From: Flavipsychrobacter stenotrophus | GTDB lineage: Bacteria; Bacteroidota; Bacteroidia; Chitinophagales; Chitinophagaceae | Direction of reading: 5' to 3' | Length of the DNA stretch: 21,015 bases | Assembly (NCBI GenBank): GCA_947371715.1 | Contig: CANBQQ010000011.1 | Location: 1 to 21,015, forward strand | In this document: positions 14,180 through 21,015 of the stretch, piece by piece | Numbering within the stretch: position 1 is the first letter of the stretch | Layout: each line of letters starts with the position of its first letter | The notes under the pieces: model-generated | Told to the model about the DNA's origin: nothing | The model's database searches: none | Seen by the model: the letters and a program-made list of their open reading frames with translations, nothing else | Translations under genes and position numbers: made by a program

Positions 14180-15346
14180 TTGAGCAGATATAACCAACGC
14201 GGTGTTTCCGCACAGAAGGAAGACGTACATAAAGCTATTGAGAAACTGGATAAAGGGCTTTTTCCTAATGCCTTTTGCAAAGTTTACCCCGACTACTGGG
14301 GCAATGACGATGAGTATTGCAACCTGATGCATGCTGATGGTGCAGGCACCAAATCGATCCTCGCCTACATGTACTGGAAGGAAACAGGAGATATAAGTGT
14401 ATGGAAAGGTATATCTATTGATTCTATAGTAATGAACATAGATGATATGCTGTGTGTAGGAGCGGTAGGTCCTTTTACTTATTCATCAACTATTGGCCGT
14501 AACAAGCAGTTGATTCCGGGAGAAGTTATTTCAGAACTGATCAATGGTACACAATCTTACTTTGACAAATTGAGTGAATATGGCCTTACAGTTCACCTGA
14601 TGGGTGGCGAGACCGCTGATGTGGGCGACGTTGTACGTACTGTAATTGTTGATGGTACTATGGCTTGCCGTATGCGCCGCGACAAACTGGTGACCACGGA
14701 AAAAATGCAGGCTGGCGACGTAATCGTTTCTCTTGCCAGCTACGGACAAGCCACTTACGAAGATGAATACAATAGCGGCATGGGCAGCAATGGTCTTACC
14801 AGCGCCCGCCACGAAATGCTGAAGAATGACTACGCCCGCCTTTACCCTGAAAGTGTAGACCCTAACCTACCCGCAGAAGTAGTTTATAATGGAAAATATT
14901 CACTTACAGATGCAACAGAAACAGGACTTGATGTAGGTAAGATGATCCTCGCCCCTACCCGCACCTATGCACCGGTTATTTTAGAGGTGCTGGAACAACA
15001 CTTTGACGCTATTCACGGCATCATTCATTGCAGCGGTGGCGGGCAAACCAAATGCCTGCATTACCTTCCTAAACCTTTGCGTGTGGTTAAAAACAATTTA
15101 TTGCCTGTTCCTCCGTTATTCACCATGATACAAGAGTCGGCAGGAACCAGCTGGAAGGAAATGTACCAGGTATTTAACATGGGACAAAGACTGGAAATAT
15201 TTACAGATAAGGCCACTGCAGAAAGCATCATAGCCATTTCAAAGTCCTTCAACATTGAAGCACAGATATCCGGATACGTTGAGTCCTCTGACAAAAAAGA
15301 ATTACTGATCAGTAGTCCTTATGGTGAGTTTACTTACCATGGATAA
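14180..15346 (+). CDS. purM: Phosphoribosylformylglycinamidine cyclo-ligase (AIR synthase)
   Basis: Catalyses the ATP-dependent ring closure of FGAM to AIR in de novo purine synthesis, in the cytoplasm. 388 residues, the long Bacteroidota form; E. coli PurM is about 345. Motifs: YNQRGVSAQKEDVHKAI at the N-terminus, HADGAGTKS (ATP-binding DGxGTK motif), DDMLCVGA, GGETADVGDVV and CSGGGQTKC. The start must be TTG at 14180-14182: an in-frame TAG lies at 14174-14176, and the conserved N-terminus begins right after it. It is not clustered with other pur genes here; a small outer-membrane protein gene follows 55 bases later. Confidence 0.95.
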   Translation: MSRYNQRGVSAQKEDVHKAIEKLDKGLFPNAFCKVYPDYWGNDDEYCNLMHADGAGTKSILAYMYWKETGDISVWKGISIDSIVMNIDDMLCVGAVGPFTYSSTIGRNKQLIPGEVISELINGTQSYFDKLSEYGLTVHLMGGETADVGDVVRTVIVDGTMACRMRRDKLVTTEKMQAGDVIVSLASYGQATYEDEYNSGMGSNGLTSARHEMLKNDYARLYPESVDPNLPAEVVYNGKYSLTDATETGLDVGKMILAPTRTYAPVILEVLEQHFDAIHGIIHCSGGGQTKCLHYLPKPLRVVKNNLLPVPPLFTMIQESAGTSWKEMYQVFNMGQRLEIFTDKATAESIIAISKSFNIEAQISGYVESSDKKELLISSPYGEFTYHG

Positions 15347-15401
15347 CAGAATTACATAGTATATTTACAATTAATAATCACCATTCTATAACTCTGCATA
15401 T

Positions 15402-16049
15402 ATGGCCAAATATTTCCCGGGTATTTTTGTTGCTGCATTACTTTCATTCAACACAACTTTTGCGCAAACTGATGATGATGATGACAGTAGGTCCGGAAAT
15501 AAGCAGATGCCCAGCAGTATCTACATGAATGAAATTGGTCAAGTACCGACAGCAAGAAAGTATAAAGTTCTGGCAGTGGCGCCAATGCAGTTTACAGAAA
15601 ATGGCGTTGGCCTGTCTGTTAGCTATGAGCATAGCATAGATAAGCATGGCATAGTTACGTATGTACTCCCTGCCATAGCCACATTAAACTCAACTACCTC
15701 GAGCTTCAGCAATAAGCGTCACCAGGACCCGATGTTCTATTTTATGCCAGGCCTTAAGTTCTATCCTACTTCATGTTATGGAAAGATAAAATATGCACTG
15801 GGGCCATCTTTGGTAATAGGTGCAGGTCAACAAAGAGTAGATGACTACTATTACAACAACGATCAGCTTTATGATAAGTTCCTGTTTGGTATTATGGTCA
15901 ATAACTCAGTGAACTTCACCCCTACTCCACATATCTACCTTGGCGTTGAATTCGGGCTCGGATTTACATATCTGAATCGCCTAAATGGAGTGAATGATGG
16001 CATTACAGGTCTTACGCAGGGCGGATTGAAGATCGGCTATAGATTTTAA
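15402..16049 (+). CDS. Small outer-membrane beta-barrel protein, array member 1
   Basis: 215 residues, with a signal peptide (MAKYFPGIFVAALLSFNTTFA) and a short acidic run (TDDDDDS) after cleavage. The family core is LAVAPMQFTENGVGLSVSYE, then DPMFYFMPGLKFYPTS, KYALGPSLVIGAGQQ, FLFGIMVNNSVNF and FGLGFTYLNRL. It ends GGLKIGYRF with a terminal Phe, as expected for an outer-membrane barrel. Alternating hydrophobic strands suggest about eight beta-strands. I recognise the family only as a Bacteroidota outer-membrane barrel; its substrate or function is unknown. First of five tandem paralogs. Confidence 0.82.
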   Translation: MAKYFPGIFVAALLSFNTTFAQTDDDDDSRSGNKQMPSSIYMNEIGQVPTARKYKVLAVAPMQFTENGVGLSVSYEHSIDKHGIVTYVLPAIATLNSTTSSFSNKRHQDPMFYFMPGLKFYPTSCYGKIKYALGPSLVIGAGQQRVDDYYYNNDQLYDKFLFGIMVNNSVNFTPTPHIYLGVEFGLGFTYLNRLNGVNDGITGLTQGGLKIGYRF

Positions 16050-16071
16050 TACAAACTAAAACACGGGGGTT

Positions 16072-16662
16072 ATGACCTTTCGGTCTTTATTACTTTTCGC
16101 TGCCTTCCTAATGTCCAACAAAGCCTATAGTCAGCATGTTGATACGAAGGATAAAAAGACTACTATTCCAAAGTATACAGTATGGTCAATTGCTCCTGTT
16201 CACTTATTTGAAAGTAGCATTGGTACATCTATCAGCTACGAAAGAGGTATTGATGCAGGAGGCATTGTTACTTACACGATACAGGCAATGGGGGGCGTAG
16301 ACTTCTCTAAAAGAAATGCGTCTATCCGAACCACCGAAGACCCGATAATTTTTCTTATGCCGGGGCTTAAATTTTACCCTACCACCTGTTTTGGTCATAC
16401 TAAATATGCGGTAGGTCCATCGCTGGTCATTGGAGCAGGTCAGGCAAGTGATTATAGTTCATATTACCCGAGCGACCGCGTAGGTACAAGATTCCTGTTA
16501 GGTATAATGGTAAATAATTCTCTTAACTATCAATTTGGCCAGCGCGTATATCTGGGTATTGATTATGGACTAGGCTTTTCATACATTGACCGGTCGAGGG
16601 GAATTAACTCAGGTGTAAGCATGCTTAATCAATTGGCTTTCAGAATGGGATACAGGTTCTGA
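16072..16662 (+). CDS. Small outer-membrane beta-barrel protein, array member 2 (divergent)
   Basis: 196 residues with a signal peptide (MTFRSLLLFAAFLMSNKAYS). It keeps the framework (SISYERGIDAGGIVTY, IFLMPGLKFYPTT, KYAVGPSLVIGAGQ, LLGIMVNNSLNY, YGLGFSYIDR, FRMGYRF). It is the most diverged member: APMQFTENGVG is replaced by APVHLFESSIG, and the loops differ. Only 22 bases follow the previous stop, so the two are probably co-transcribed. Confidence 0.82.
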   Translation: MTFRSLLLFAAFLMSNKAYSQHVDTKDKKTTIPKYTVWSIAPVHLFESSIGTSISYERGIDAGGIVTYTIQAMGGVDFSKRNASIRTTEDPIIFLMPGLKFYPTTCFGHTKYAVGPSLVIGAGQASDYSSYYPSDRVGTRFLLGIMVNNSLNYQFGQRVYLGIDYGLGFSYIDRSRGINSGVSMLNQLAFRMGYRF

Positions 16663-16737
16663 TTTTATATCGGCAGTTGTATTATTTTGCATTTTTGGCA
16701 CAATTAATGCTGTTAGAAAATAACACATACCTTTTAT

Positions 16738-17589
16738 ATGAACAAAAAGTCGTTTATAGCCACTATCTTATCCTTACTTTCTGTGTCGGCAGCGATAGCG
16801 CAAGACAGGATATTTCAAAGCAATGGCAATGTTATTGAGGCTAAAATAAGGGAAATAAACAAAGCCAACATTATCTATTCGAACTGGAACAATGTTAATG
16901 GATCAGTTTATTCTATTTCATTAAGGGAAGTGGACAAAGTACGCTATGAAAATGGCGTTGAGGAACGGTTCAGTGGTGAGAACGATGGTGAAAACATGAC
17001 CAGACCGGCACGCGTACAACGTATGGGTTTCCACAACTATCGTACCGCTAATATGAAGCTTGCAGACAACATATTGGCAATAGCCCCTATTCAATTTACC
17101 GAAAACGGAGTAGGCTTTGCGGTAAGTTATGAGAAGGCAATTGATAAAGCAGGTATTATCGCCTACTCCCTTCCGGTAATAGCCACGTTCAACCTCAATG
17201 GCCAGAACGAAGCACATAATGGCAAACATGAGGATGCAATGTTCTATTTTTCACCCGGTCTAAAGTTCTACCCTACTGGTAGTCATGGCCGCACCAAATA
17301 TGCAGTTGGCCCATCGCTGGTAATAGGTGCAGGCGAAAAAACCACAGGTGGAGATTATAACTACTGGTCAGGATATTCTTATCTGAGCGGCTTTAATCCT
17401 TATGAAACACACAGCAAATTTATATTGGGCATATTGGTCAATAACTCACTCAACATTAATCCTTCTCCACGCATGTATATGGGTATGGACTTTGGTTTCG
17501 GTTTTACTTACATCAACCAGCTTGGTGGTACTAATCAGGGCATAACAGGTATGGTGCAGGCCGGGTTTAAGTTGGGCTACAGATTTTAA
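16738..17589 (+). CDS. Outer-membrane beta-barrel protein with an extra N-terminal domain, array member 3
   Basis: 283 residues, about 80 longer than its neighbours. After the signal peptide (MNKKSFIATILSLLSVSAAIA) comes an added module, about 22-80, of the form DRIFQSNGNVIEAKIREINK, ending SLREVDKVRYENGVEE. It resembles a small domain found at the N-terminus of many Bacteroidota periplasmic proteins (type DxIxxxNGxxIEAKVxEI, with YENG). A polar linker follows, then the family barrel (LAIAPIQFTENGVGFAVSYE, DAMFYFSPGLKFYPTG, KYAVGPSLVIGAGEK, FGFGFTYINQL, GFKLGYRF). The added domain should face the periplasm; its partner is unknown. Confidence 0.83.
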   Translation: MNKKSFIATILSLLSVSAAIAQDRIFQSNGNVIEAKIREINKANIIYSNWNNVNGSVYSISLREVDKVRYENGVEERFSGENDGENMTRPARVQRMGFHNYRTANMKLADNILAIAPIQFTENGVGFAVSYEKAIDKAGIIAYSLPVIATFNLNGQNEAHNGKHEDAMFYFSPGLKFYPTGSHGRTKYAVGPSLVIGAGEKTTGGDYNYWSGYSYLSGFNPYETHSKFILGILVNNSLNINPSPRMYMGMDFGFGFTYINQLGGTNQGITGMVQAGFKLGYRF

Positions 17590-17630
17590 TTTTTCGTTTC
17601 CTTCAAAATTTCATTTTTAATTCAATTTAT

Positions 17631-18251
17631 ATGTTCAGGAAAAAGTTGTTAATGCTCGCTTTGCCATTGTTGATCTCAGGTATTGCCAAAGCGCAGACAG
17701 ACGAAGCACCGGCAAGCCCGGCGCATAATGGTGAAAACAGCAATATCATTGCCATTGCACCAATACAGTTTACCGAGAATGGCGTAGGTCTTGCTTTCAG
17801 CTACGAAAAAGGGATAGATAAAGCCGGTATAGTAGCTTACAATCTTCCGCTAATAGCAACGTTCAATCTTAATAACAACGTATCAAACGGCGACCATCAG
17901 GACGCAATGTTCTACTTTTCTCCGGGTATCAAGTTCTACCCTACAAGCAGCCATGGCAATGTAAAGTATGCTATCGGACCATCATTGGTAATAGGCGCCG
18001 GCGAAAAAACAAAGGGAACCAGTATCTATGATCCTAATTTCCCGTACACTACTACTACCACCTACACTACCCAGAGTAAGTTTATTGTAGGCATTATGGT
18101 CAGCAATTCATTGAACATTAATCCTACTGAGCATTTCTACCTGGGCCTTGATTTCGGTTTTGGTTTCACCTACATCAACAGGCTGGCCGGCAATAATGAT
18201 GGCCTTACAGGCGTGGTGCAGAGTGGCTTTAAGATCGGCTACAGATTCTAA
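17631..18251 (+). CDS. Small outer-membrane beta-barrel protein, array member 4
   Basis: 206 residues with a signal peptide (MFRKKLLMLALPLLISGIAKA). The core is IAIAPIQFTENGVGLAFSYE, DAMFYFSPGIKFYPTS, KYAIGPSLVIGAGEK, FIVGIMVSNSLNI and FGFGFTYINRL, ending GFKIGYRF. Closest by eye to the barrel of member 3 (same GAGEK and SxNSLNINP segments). It lacks the extra domain, so member 3 may have gained it, or member 4 lost it, after duplication. A Thr-rich loop (about 140-150, TTTTTYTTQ) replaces the Tyr/Gly-rich loop of member 3. It begins 41 bases after the previous stop. Confidence 0.82.
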   Translation: MFRKKLLMLALPLLISGIAKAQTDEAPASPAHNGENSNIIAIAPIQFTENGVGLAFSYEKGIDKAGIVAYNLPLIATFNLNNNVSNGDHQDAMFYFSPGIKFYPTSSHGNVKYAIGPSLVIGAGEKTKGTSIYDPNFPYTTTTTYTTQSKFIVGIMVSNSLNINPTEHFYLGLDFGFGFTYINRLAGNNDGLTGVVQSGFKIGYRF

Positions 18252-18273
18252 GAAATTCTTTAGATCAATTATT

Positions 18274-18308
18274 GGAATGGGATGATCGCAATGCGTTTAT
18301 CCCATTCT
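18274..18308 (+). terminator. Possible terminator or attenuator between array members 4 and 5
   Basis: An 8-bp perfect core (AATGGGAT 18276-18283 with ATCCCATT 18299-18306) can extend to 12 pairs with two G-U pairs (18274-18285 and 18297-18308). Only a modest T-rich tail (TATTTAT) follows, so termination may be partial. Confidence 0.5.
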
Positions 18309-18379
18309 TATTTATAGCATAGCCGAAAGTAAATAGCCTGGTGGCACGATTACTGTTGTCTTATCATAAACACACAGTT

Positions 18380-18985
18380 ATGATATCTAAGATACTTTTG
18401 GCTTCGGCACTTTCATTATTCATCATTAGCAATGCTAACGCGCAGGAAGCCACACCGGTTACCGACCCAACTGTTCCGGTGCTATCGCCTTTCAATAAAG
18501 TTCTGGCCATTGCCCCGATGCAATTCACCGAGAATGGTGTAGGACTATCAATAAGTTATGAACAGGCAATAGATAAAGAGGCGATCGTAGCATTTATCTT
18601 GCCTGTAGTTGTTACATTCAACCTGGCACACGACCAGAAATACGGCAATAAACAGGATGCCATGTTCTATTTCATGCCTGGTATCAAATTTTATCCTACA
18701 GGCGGTTTCGGAAAAATAAAATATGCAATAGGTCCATCACTGGTTGTAGGTGCAGGGCAGAATACAGTTCCTGTCTACAATCCTATTGTACCGGAATACA
18801 AAACACGCAGTAACTTCCTGCTCGGTATAATGGTCAATAACTCCATCAACTTCAATGCTACACCCCATTTCTACCTCGGCTTAGACTTTGGCTTCGGCTT
18901 CACTTATATACACAAACTTGATGGTGAGAATCAGGGTATAAACGGGATAGTAGAAGGTGGATTAAAACTCGGGTATAGGTTTTAA
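18380..18985 (+). CDS. Small outer-membrane beta-barrel protein, array member 5
   Basis: 201 residues from the ATG at 18380. A GTG 39 bases upstream is in frame, but the ATG begins the signal peptide directly (MISKILLASALSLFIISNANA). The core is LAIAPMQFTENGVGLSISYE, DAMFYFMPGIKFYPTG, KYAIGPSLVVGAGQ, FLLGIMVNNSINF and FGFGFTYIHKL, ending GGLKLGYRF. A 128-base gap with a hairpin separates it from member 4, so it may be expressed separately. Confidence 0.83.
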   Translation: MISKILLASALSLFIISNANAQEATPVTDPTVPVLSPFNKVLAIAPMQFTENGVGLSISYEQAIDKEAIVAFILPVVVTFNLAHDQKYGNKQDAMFYFMPGIKFYPTGGFGKIKYAIGPSLVVGAGQNTVPVYNPIVPEYKTRSNFLLGIMVNNSINFNATPHFYLGLDFGFGFTYIHKLDGENQGINGIVEGGLKLGYRF

Positions 18986-19012
18986 AGGTCTACTAAAACT
19001 GAGTAAGTAAAT

Positions 19013-19047
19013 AGCAGAATGTAAATCAATACATTCTGCTTTTTTTA
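19013..19047 (+). terminator. Rho-independent terminator closing the barrel array
   Basis: Perfect 11-bp stem, arms 19013-19023 and 19030-19040, six-base loop, followed by seven T. It also lies just past the stop of the convergent minus-strand gene (19050). In that direction the tail is only ATTTACTTAC, so it is probably weaker for that gene. Confidence 0.92.
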
Positions 19048-19049
19048 TT

Positions 19050-20477
19050 TTATCCTCTTCCTCTCGGGGTAGGCTTGTTGGTAGTCTTAAAGTTAACTGC
19101 GGCCCGCTTGCCTTTTGGTGTTGACGCTTTTCCTTTCTCTTCACTGCGGGTTTTCTTCTTGGCGGCGTCGCTGTCAGACTGCCTTAATCTTCTTGGCTTT
19201 TCGTCTCTGCGGCCCATGCCCTTCTCAGCTTTCATACCTTTCTCTTCCCGCTTTACTTTGCCGTCTCTCTTGCCGGTTTCGTCTTTGCCGCCACGGGGTT
19301 CCTTCTTGCCTTTTACTATTTTATTACCCTTGGCATCAAAGCCAGGTTTATCTTTCTTATCGCCTTTATCTCTAAAGCCCTTATAACTATCGCTCTTTTT
19401 CTTGCGCGGGCGCATAGGGTCTACAGCCATCGACTGCTCTTCGATGCTTGCAGATTCAAAGTCACTTACAACACGGCCCTTCTTCTTTGTCTTGGCACTT
19501 GGCACACCGGCTTTCTGCTCCTTCTCTTTCTTTACCTTGAAGTAGTTTTCTTTTTCTCTCTTCGCCTTCTCTTTGCGGCTGGTTACCTTCTTTACCCCAA
19601 TTATTTCATTATCGACAGCATCAGTCCTTCCACCCATTTCCCGATCGAGAAATGCTTCCTTACGCAATCTTGCTTTGGTTTCCTTTTCACTCTCCTGCTT
19701 ATCATCGGGGTTGAATGGTTTTCTTTCAGACTTTGGTTTGCCCGGCTTTGCTTCACTGCTCGAACCGCTCATCATATCATTGAGCTTATCCATTTCGGGC
19801 TGTGAAAGGTAGCGCCAGTGGCCTACCGCCATCCCTTCCAGGTTGATGTTCATGATACGGATACGTGTCAGCTTCTGCACCTCATAACCCAGATACTCGC
19901 ACATACGGCGGATCTGGCGATTAAGGCCCTGCGTAAGCGTGATTCGGAAACGCTTGTTACCTTCCTGCCTTACTTCGCACTTTTTAGTGCGGGTGCCCAG
20001 TATAGGTATACCGTTGCTCATTTGTTGTATGAACTCGGGTGTAATGTTCTTATCAACTATTACTATGTATTCCTTTTCGTGGTTGTTACTTGCGCGGAGG
20101 ATCTTATTGACAATATCACCATCGTTTGTCAGCAATATCAATCCATCACTATCCTTATCGAGGCGGCCTACGGGAAATATACGTGTAGGGTGATTGAGGA
20201 AGGTAATGATGTTGGTCTTATCTCTTACATCTGTAGTACTGGTAACACCTACAGGCTTGTTGCAAGCTATATAAACGGTCTTCTTCTTTTTCTTTATCGG
20301 CTCACCATCTACTTCTACCTTATCACCGGGCATAACTCTGTCTCCGGGAAATGCAGGCAGATCATTTACAGTCACTCTTTCCGATTCTATCAATTTGTCG
20401 GCTTCCCTTCTCGAGCAGAATCCCGATGAGCTGATATACTTATTAAGGCTTACTAATTCGCTTTCTATTTGTTTCAT
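19050..20477 (-). CDS. rluF: RluF-type rRNA pseudouridine synthase with a ~240-residue charged C-terminal extension
   Basis: 475 residues. The N-terminal S4 domain (LNKYISSSGFCSRREADKLIESERVTVND, about 10-60) is followed by a catalytic domain with GRLDKDSDGLILLTNDGD, nucleophile Asp107. GLNRQIRRMCEYLGYEVQKL and GHWRYLSQPEMDKLNDM close the core near 236. This layout and spacing match RluF, which modifies 23S rRNA in the peptidyl-transferase region. From about 237 to the end the protein is rich in Lys, Arg, Glu, Asp and Gly (KSERKPFNPDDKQESEKETKA, KVKKEKEQKAG, RGGKDETGKRDGK), apparently disordered; the family core is usually under 300 residues. The start is an ATG at 20475-20477. It is convergent with the barrel array. 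No strong promoter match was found upstream. Confidence 0.9.
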   Translation of the reverse strand: MKQIESELVSLNKYISSSGFCSRREADKLIESERVTVNDLPAFPGDRVMPGDKVEVDGEPIKKKKKTVYIACNKPVGVTSTTDVRDKTNIITFLNHPTRIFPVGRLDKDSDGLILLTNDGDIVNKILRASNNHEKEYIVIVDKNITPEFIQQMSNGIPILGTRTKKCEVRQEGNKRFRITLTQGLNRQIRRMCEYLGYEVQKLTRIRIMNINLEGMAVGHWRYLSQPEMDKLNDMMSGSSSEAKPGKPKSERKPFNPDDKQESEKETKARLRKEAFLDREMGGRTDAVDNEIIGVKKVTSRKEKAKREKENYFKVKKEKEQKAGVPSAKTKKKGRVVSDFESASIEEQSMAVDPMRPRKKKSDSYKGFRDKGDKKDKPGFDAKGNKIVKGKKEPRGGKDETGKRDGKVKREEKGMKAEKGMGRRDEKPRRLRQSDSDAAKKKTRSEEKGKASTPKGKRAAVNFKTTNKPTPRGRG

Positions 20478-20814
20478 CTTTGGCTTTACACCTATTTTTA
20501 ATAGCTGTAAATGTAATTCATTATTACCACTCGGTCATTTAGAGCGTATTTCAGGTGAATATTTGAGCCTTGCTATACACCTTTGATTATTAAAATTGAG
20601 ACGTTACGTGCTAAAAAACTTTTGTACCTAACGTCGCAATGACATTAACTCAATGTTACTACCAAAGTTGTTTCGCCCCTTCAGGGCTTTGTGTTTTGTA
20701 CTCTATTTAACCGAGGGCTTCACCCCCGGCTGTTGTGTTTCGCCCCTTTGGGGCTGGCCAAAACCCATTATTGAGTTAAGTGCATATAAACTGAAATTAA
20801 CGCCATTCTATCTG
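20478..20814. other. 337-nt intergenic region with a REP-like palindrome cluster
   Basis: No gene is supported here. It holds the 5' leader of the RluF-type gene, an inverted repeat at 20600-20635 (GACGTTA and TAACGTC arms, 22 bases apart), and the palindrome cluster at 20645-20779. Plus-strand frames through it have no start or composition typical of the neighbouring genes. Confidence 0.7.
20645..20779. repeat. REP-like element: three GC-rich palindromes within a 10-bp inverted repeat
   Basis: The outer arms TTAACTCAAT (20645-20654) and ATTGAGTTAA (20770-20779) are exact complements. Between them lie GCCCCTTCAGGGC (20675-20687), a CCG-GGG/CCC-CGG dyad (20711-20729) and GCCCCTTTGGGGC (20742-20754). 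The wording (CGCCCCTTCAGGGCT, GGGCTTCACCCCCGG) is of a type I know as a dispersed intergenic repeat in many Bacteroidota genomes, sometimes linked to IS200/REP-associated transposases. No transposase is present in the window. Confidence 0.7.
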
Positions 20815-21015
20815 CTATTTTCCGATATTCCTGATGGCCTCGTTCAGTTTAGGTTCAAGAGCAGTAACTGGAGCAGGAATATCTGCCGGAAGGTTACGAA
20901 ATTTGAATGAACCACTATAGGGATCGAGATGCAGCTCCAGGCTATGGATCTGCTGATTTAGTGTAGTGCCATAGCCGGGTATGCGAATATCTACAGAAAA
21001 ATAAGTGATGTCATT
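20815..21015 (-). CDS. Unrecognised protein, C-terminal 66 residues (runs in from the right edge)
   Basis: An open frame on the minus strand enters at 21015 and ends at a TAG (complement of 20815-20817). The visible residues include YFSVDIRIPGYGTTLNQQI, HLDPYSGSFKFRNLPADIP and LEPKLNEAIRNIGK. Normal-looking amino-acid composition and a stop just before the repeat cluster support a real gene end. I cannot assign a family from this fragment. Confidence 0.6.
   Translation of the reverse strand, partial: NDITYFSVDIRIPGYGTTLNQQIHSLELHLDPYSGSFKFRNLPADIPAPVTALEPKLNEAIRNIGK

Noticed and set aside
18341..18379. GTG start for barrel member 5
   Set aside because: The ATG at 18380 begins a normal signal peptide; the upstream 13 residues would put a charged and His-containing stretch before it.
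20675..20754. Palindrome cluster as a CRISPR array or Rho-independent terminator
   Set aside because: The three palindromes differ from each other, spacing is irregular and none is followed by a T-tract; no cas genes are present.
20395..20910. Short plus-strand open frames over the right-hand intergenic region
   Set aside because: They run through palindromes and antisense to the RluF-type start or the partial gene at the edge, with no recognisable sequence.

Overview
The window looks like chromosome of a Bacteroidota bacterium, most probably from the Chitinophagales/Chitinophagaceae side of the phylum. The evidence is: secreted proteins ending in a Type A sorting domain of the type IX secretion system (T9SS); exact matches to the Bacteroidota promoter element TAnnTTTG; a long Bacteroidota-type PurM; and a GC-rich palindrome cluster of a kind common between genes in this phylum. 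The genus is not decidable from sequence alone. No tRNA, rRNA, CRISPR array or transposase gene was found.

Region 1 (1-8526, all minus strand) is a tandem family of four paralogous surface proteins; the leftmost runs off the window. Each has a signal peptide, a string of Ig-like Big_2-type repeats (4, 8, 4 and 4), two beta-sandwich modules of CarboxypepD_reg/Cna-B type and, in the three complete ones, a C-terminal T9SS sorting domain. The genes end in an almost identical 294-nt cassette (strong terminator, short 3' UTR and the last ~78 codons) repeated three times without gaps. Cysteines in the Ig strings follow a strict rule: the first repeat has only the leading Cys, the last only the trailing Cys, and inner repeats have both.

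Region 2 (8527-11827, minus strand) holds an RsuA/RluB-type pseudouridine synthase with a huge charged repetitive N-terminal extension. Beyond it is an overlapping pair, a stand-alone CheY-like receiver and a stand-alone HPt protein, with no kinase.

Region 3 (11828-15346) holds a divergent AT-rich control region, a membrane-bound CapD/WbpM/PglF-type nucleotide-sugar dehydratase with a textbook Bacteroidota promoter and a strong terminator, and purM, which must start at TTG behind pyrimidine-rich repeats.

Region 4 (15402-18985, plus strand) is a tandem array of five small outer-membrane beta-barrel paralogs, all ending in -GYRF. The third carries an extra N-terminal domain. A strong terminator closes the array.

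Region 5 (19050-21015, minus strand) holds a second pseudouridine synthase (RluF type) with a charged extension, this time at the C-terminus; a REP-like palindrome cluster inside a 10-bp inverted repeat; and the last 66 codons of an unrecognised gene.

Two expanded families of envelope proteins (secreted Ig strings and small barrels) surround housekeeping genes. That they work together is only a guess from proximity.
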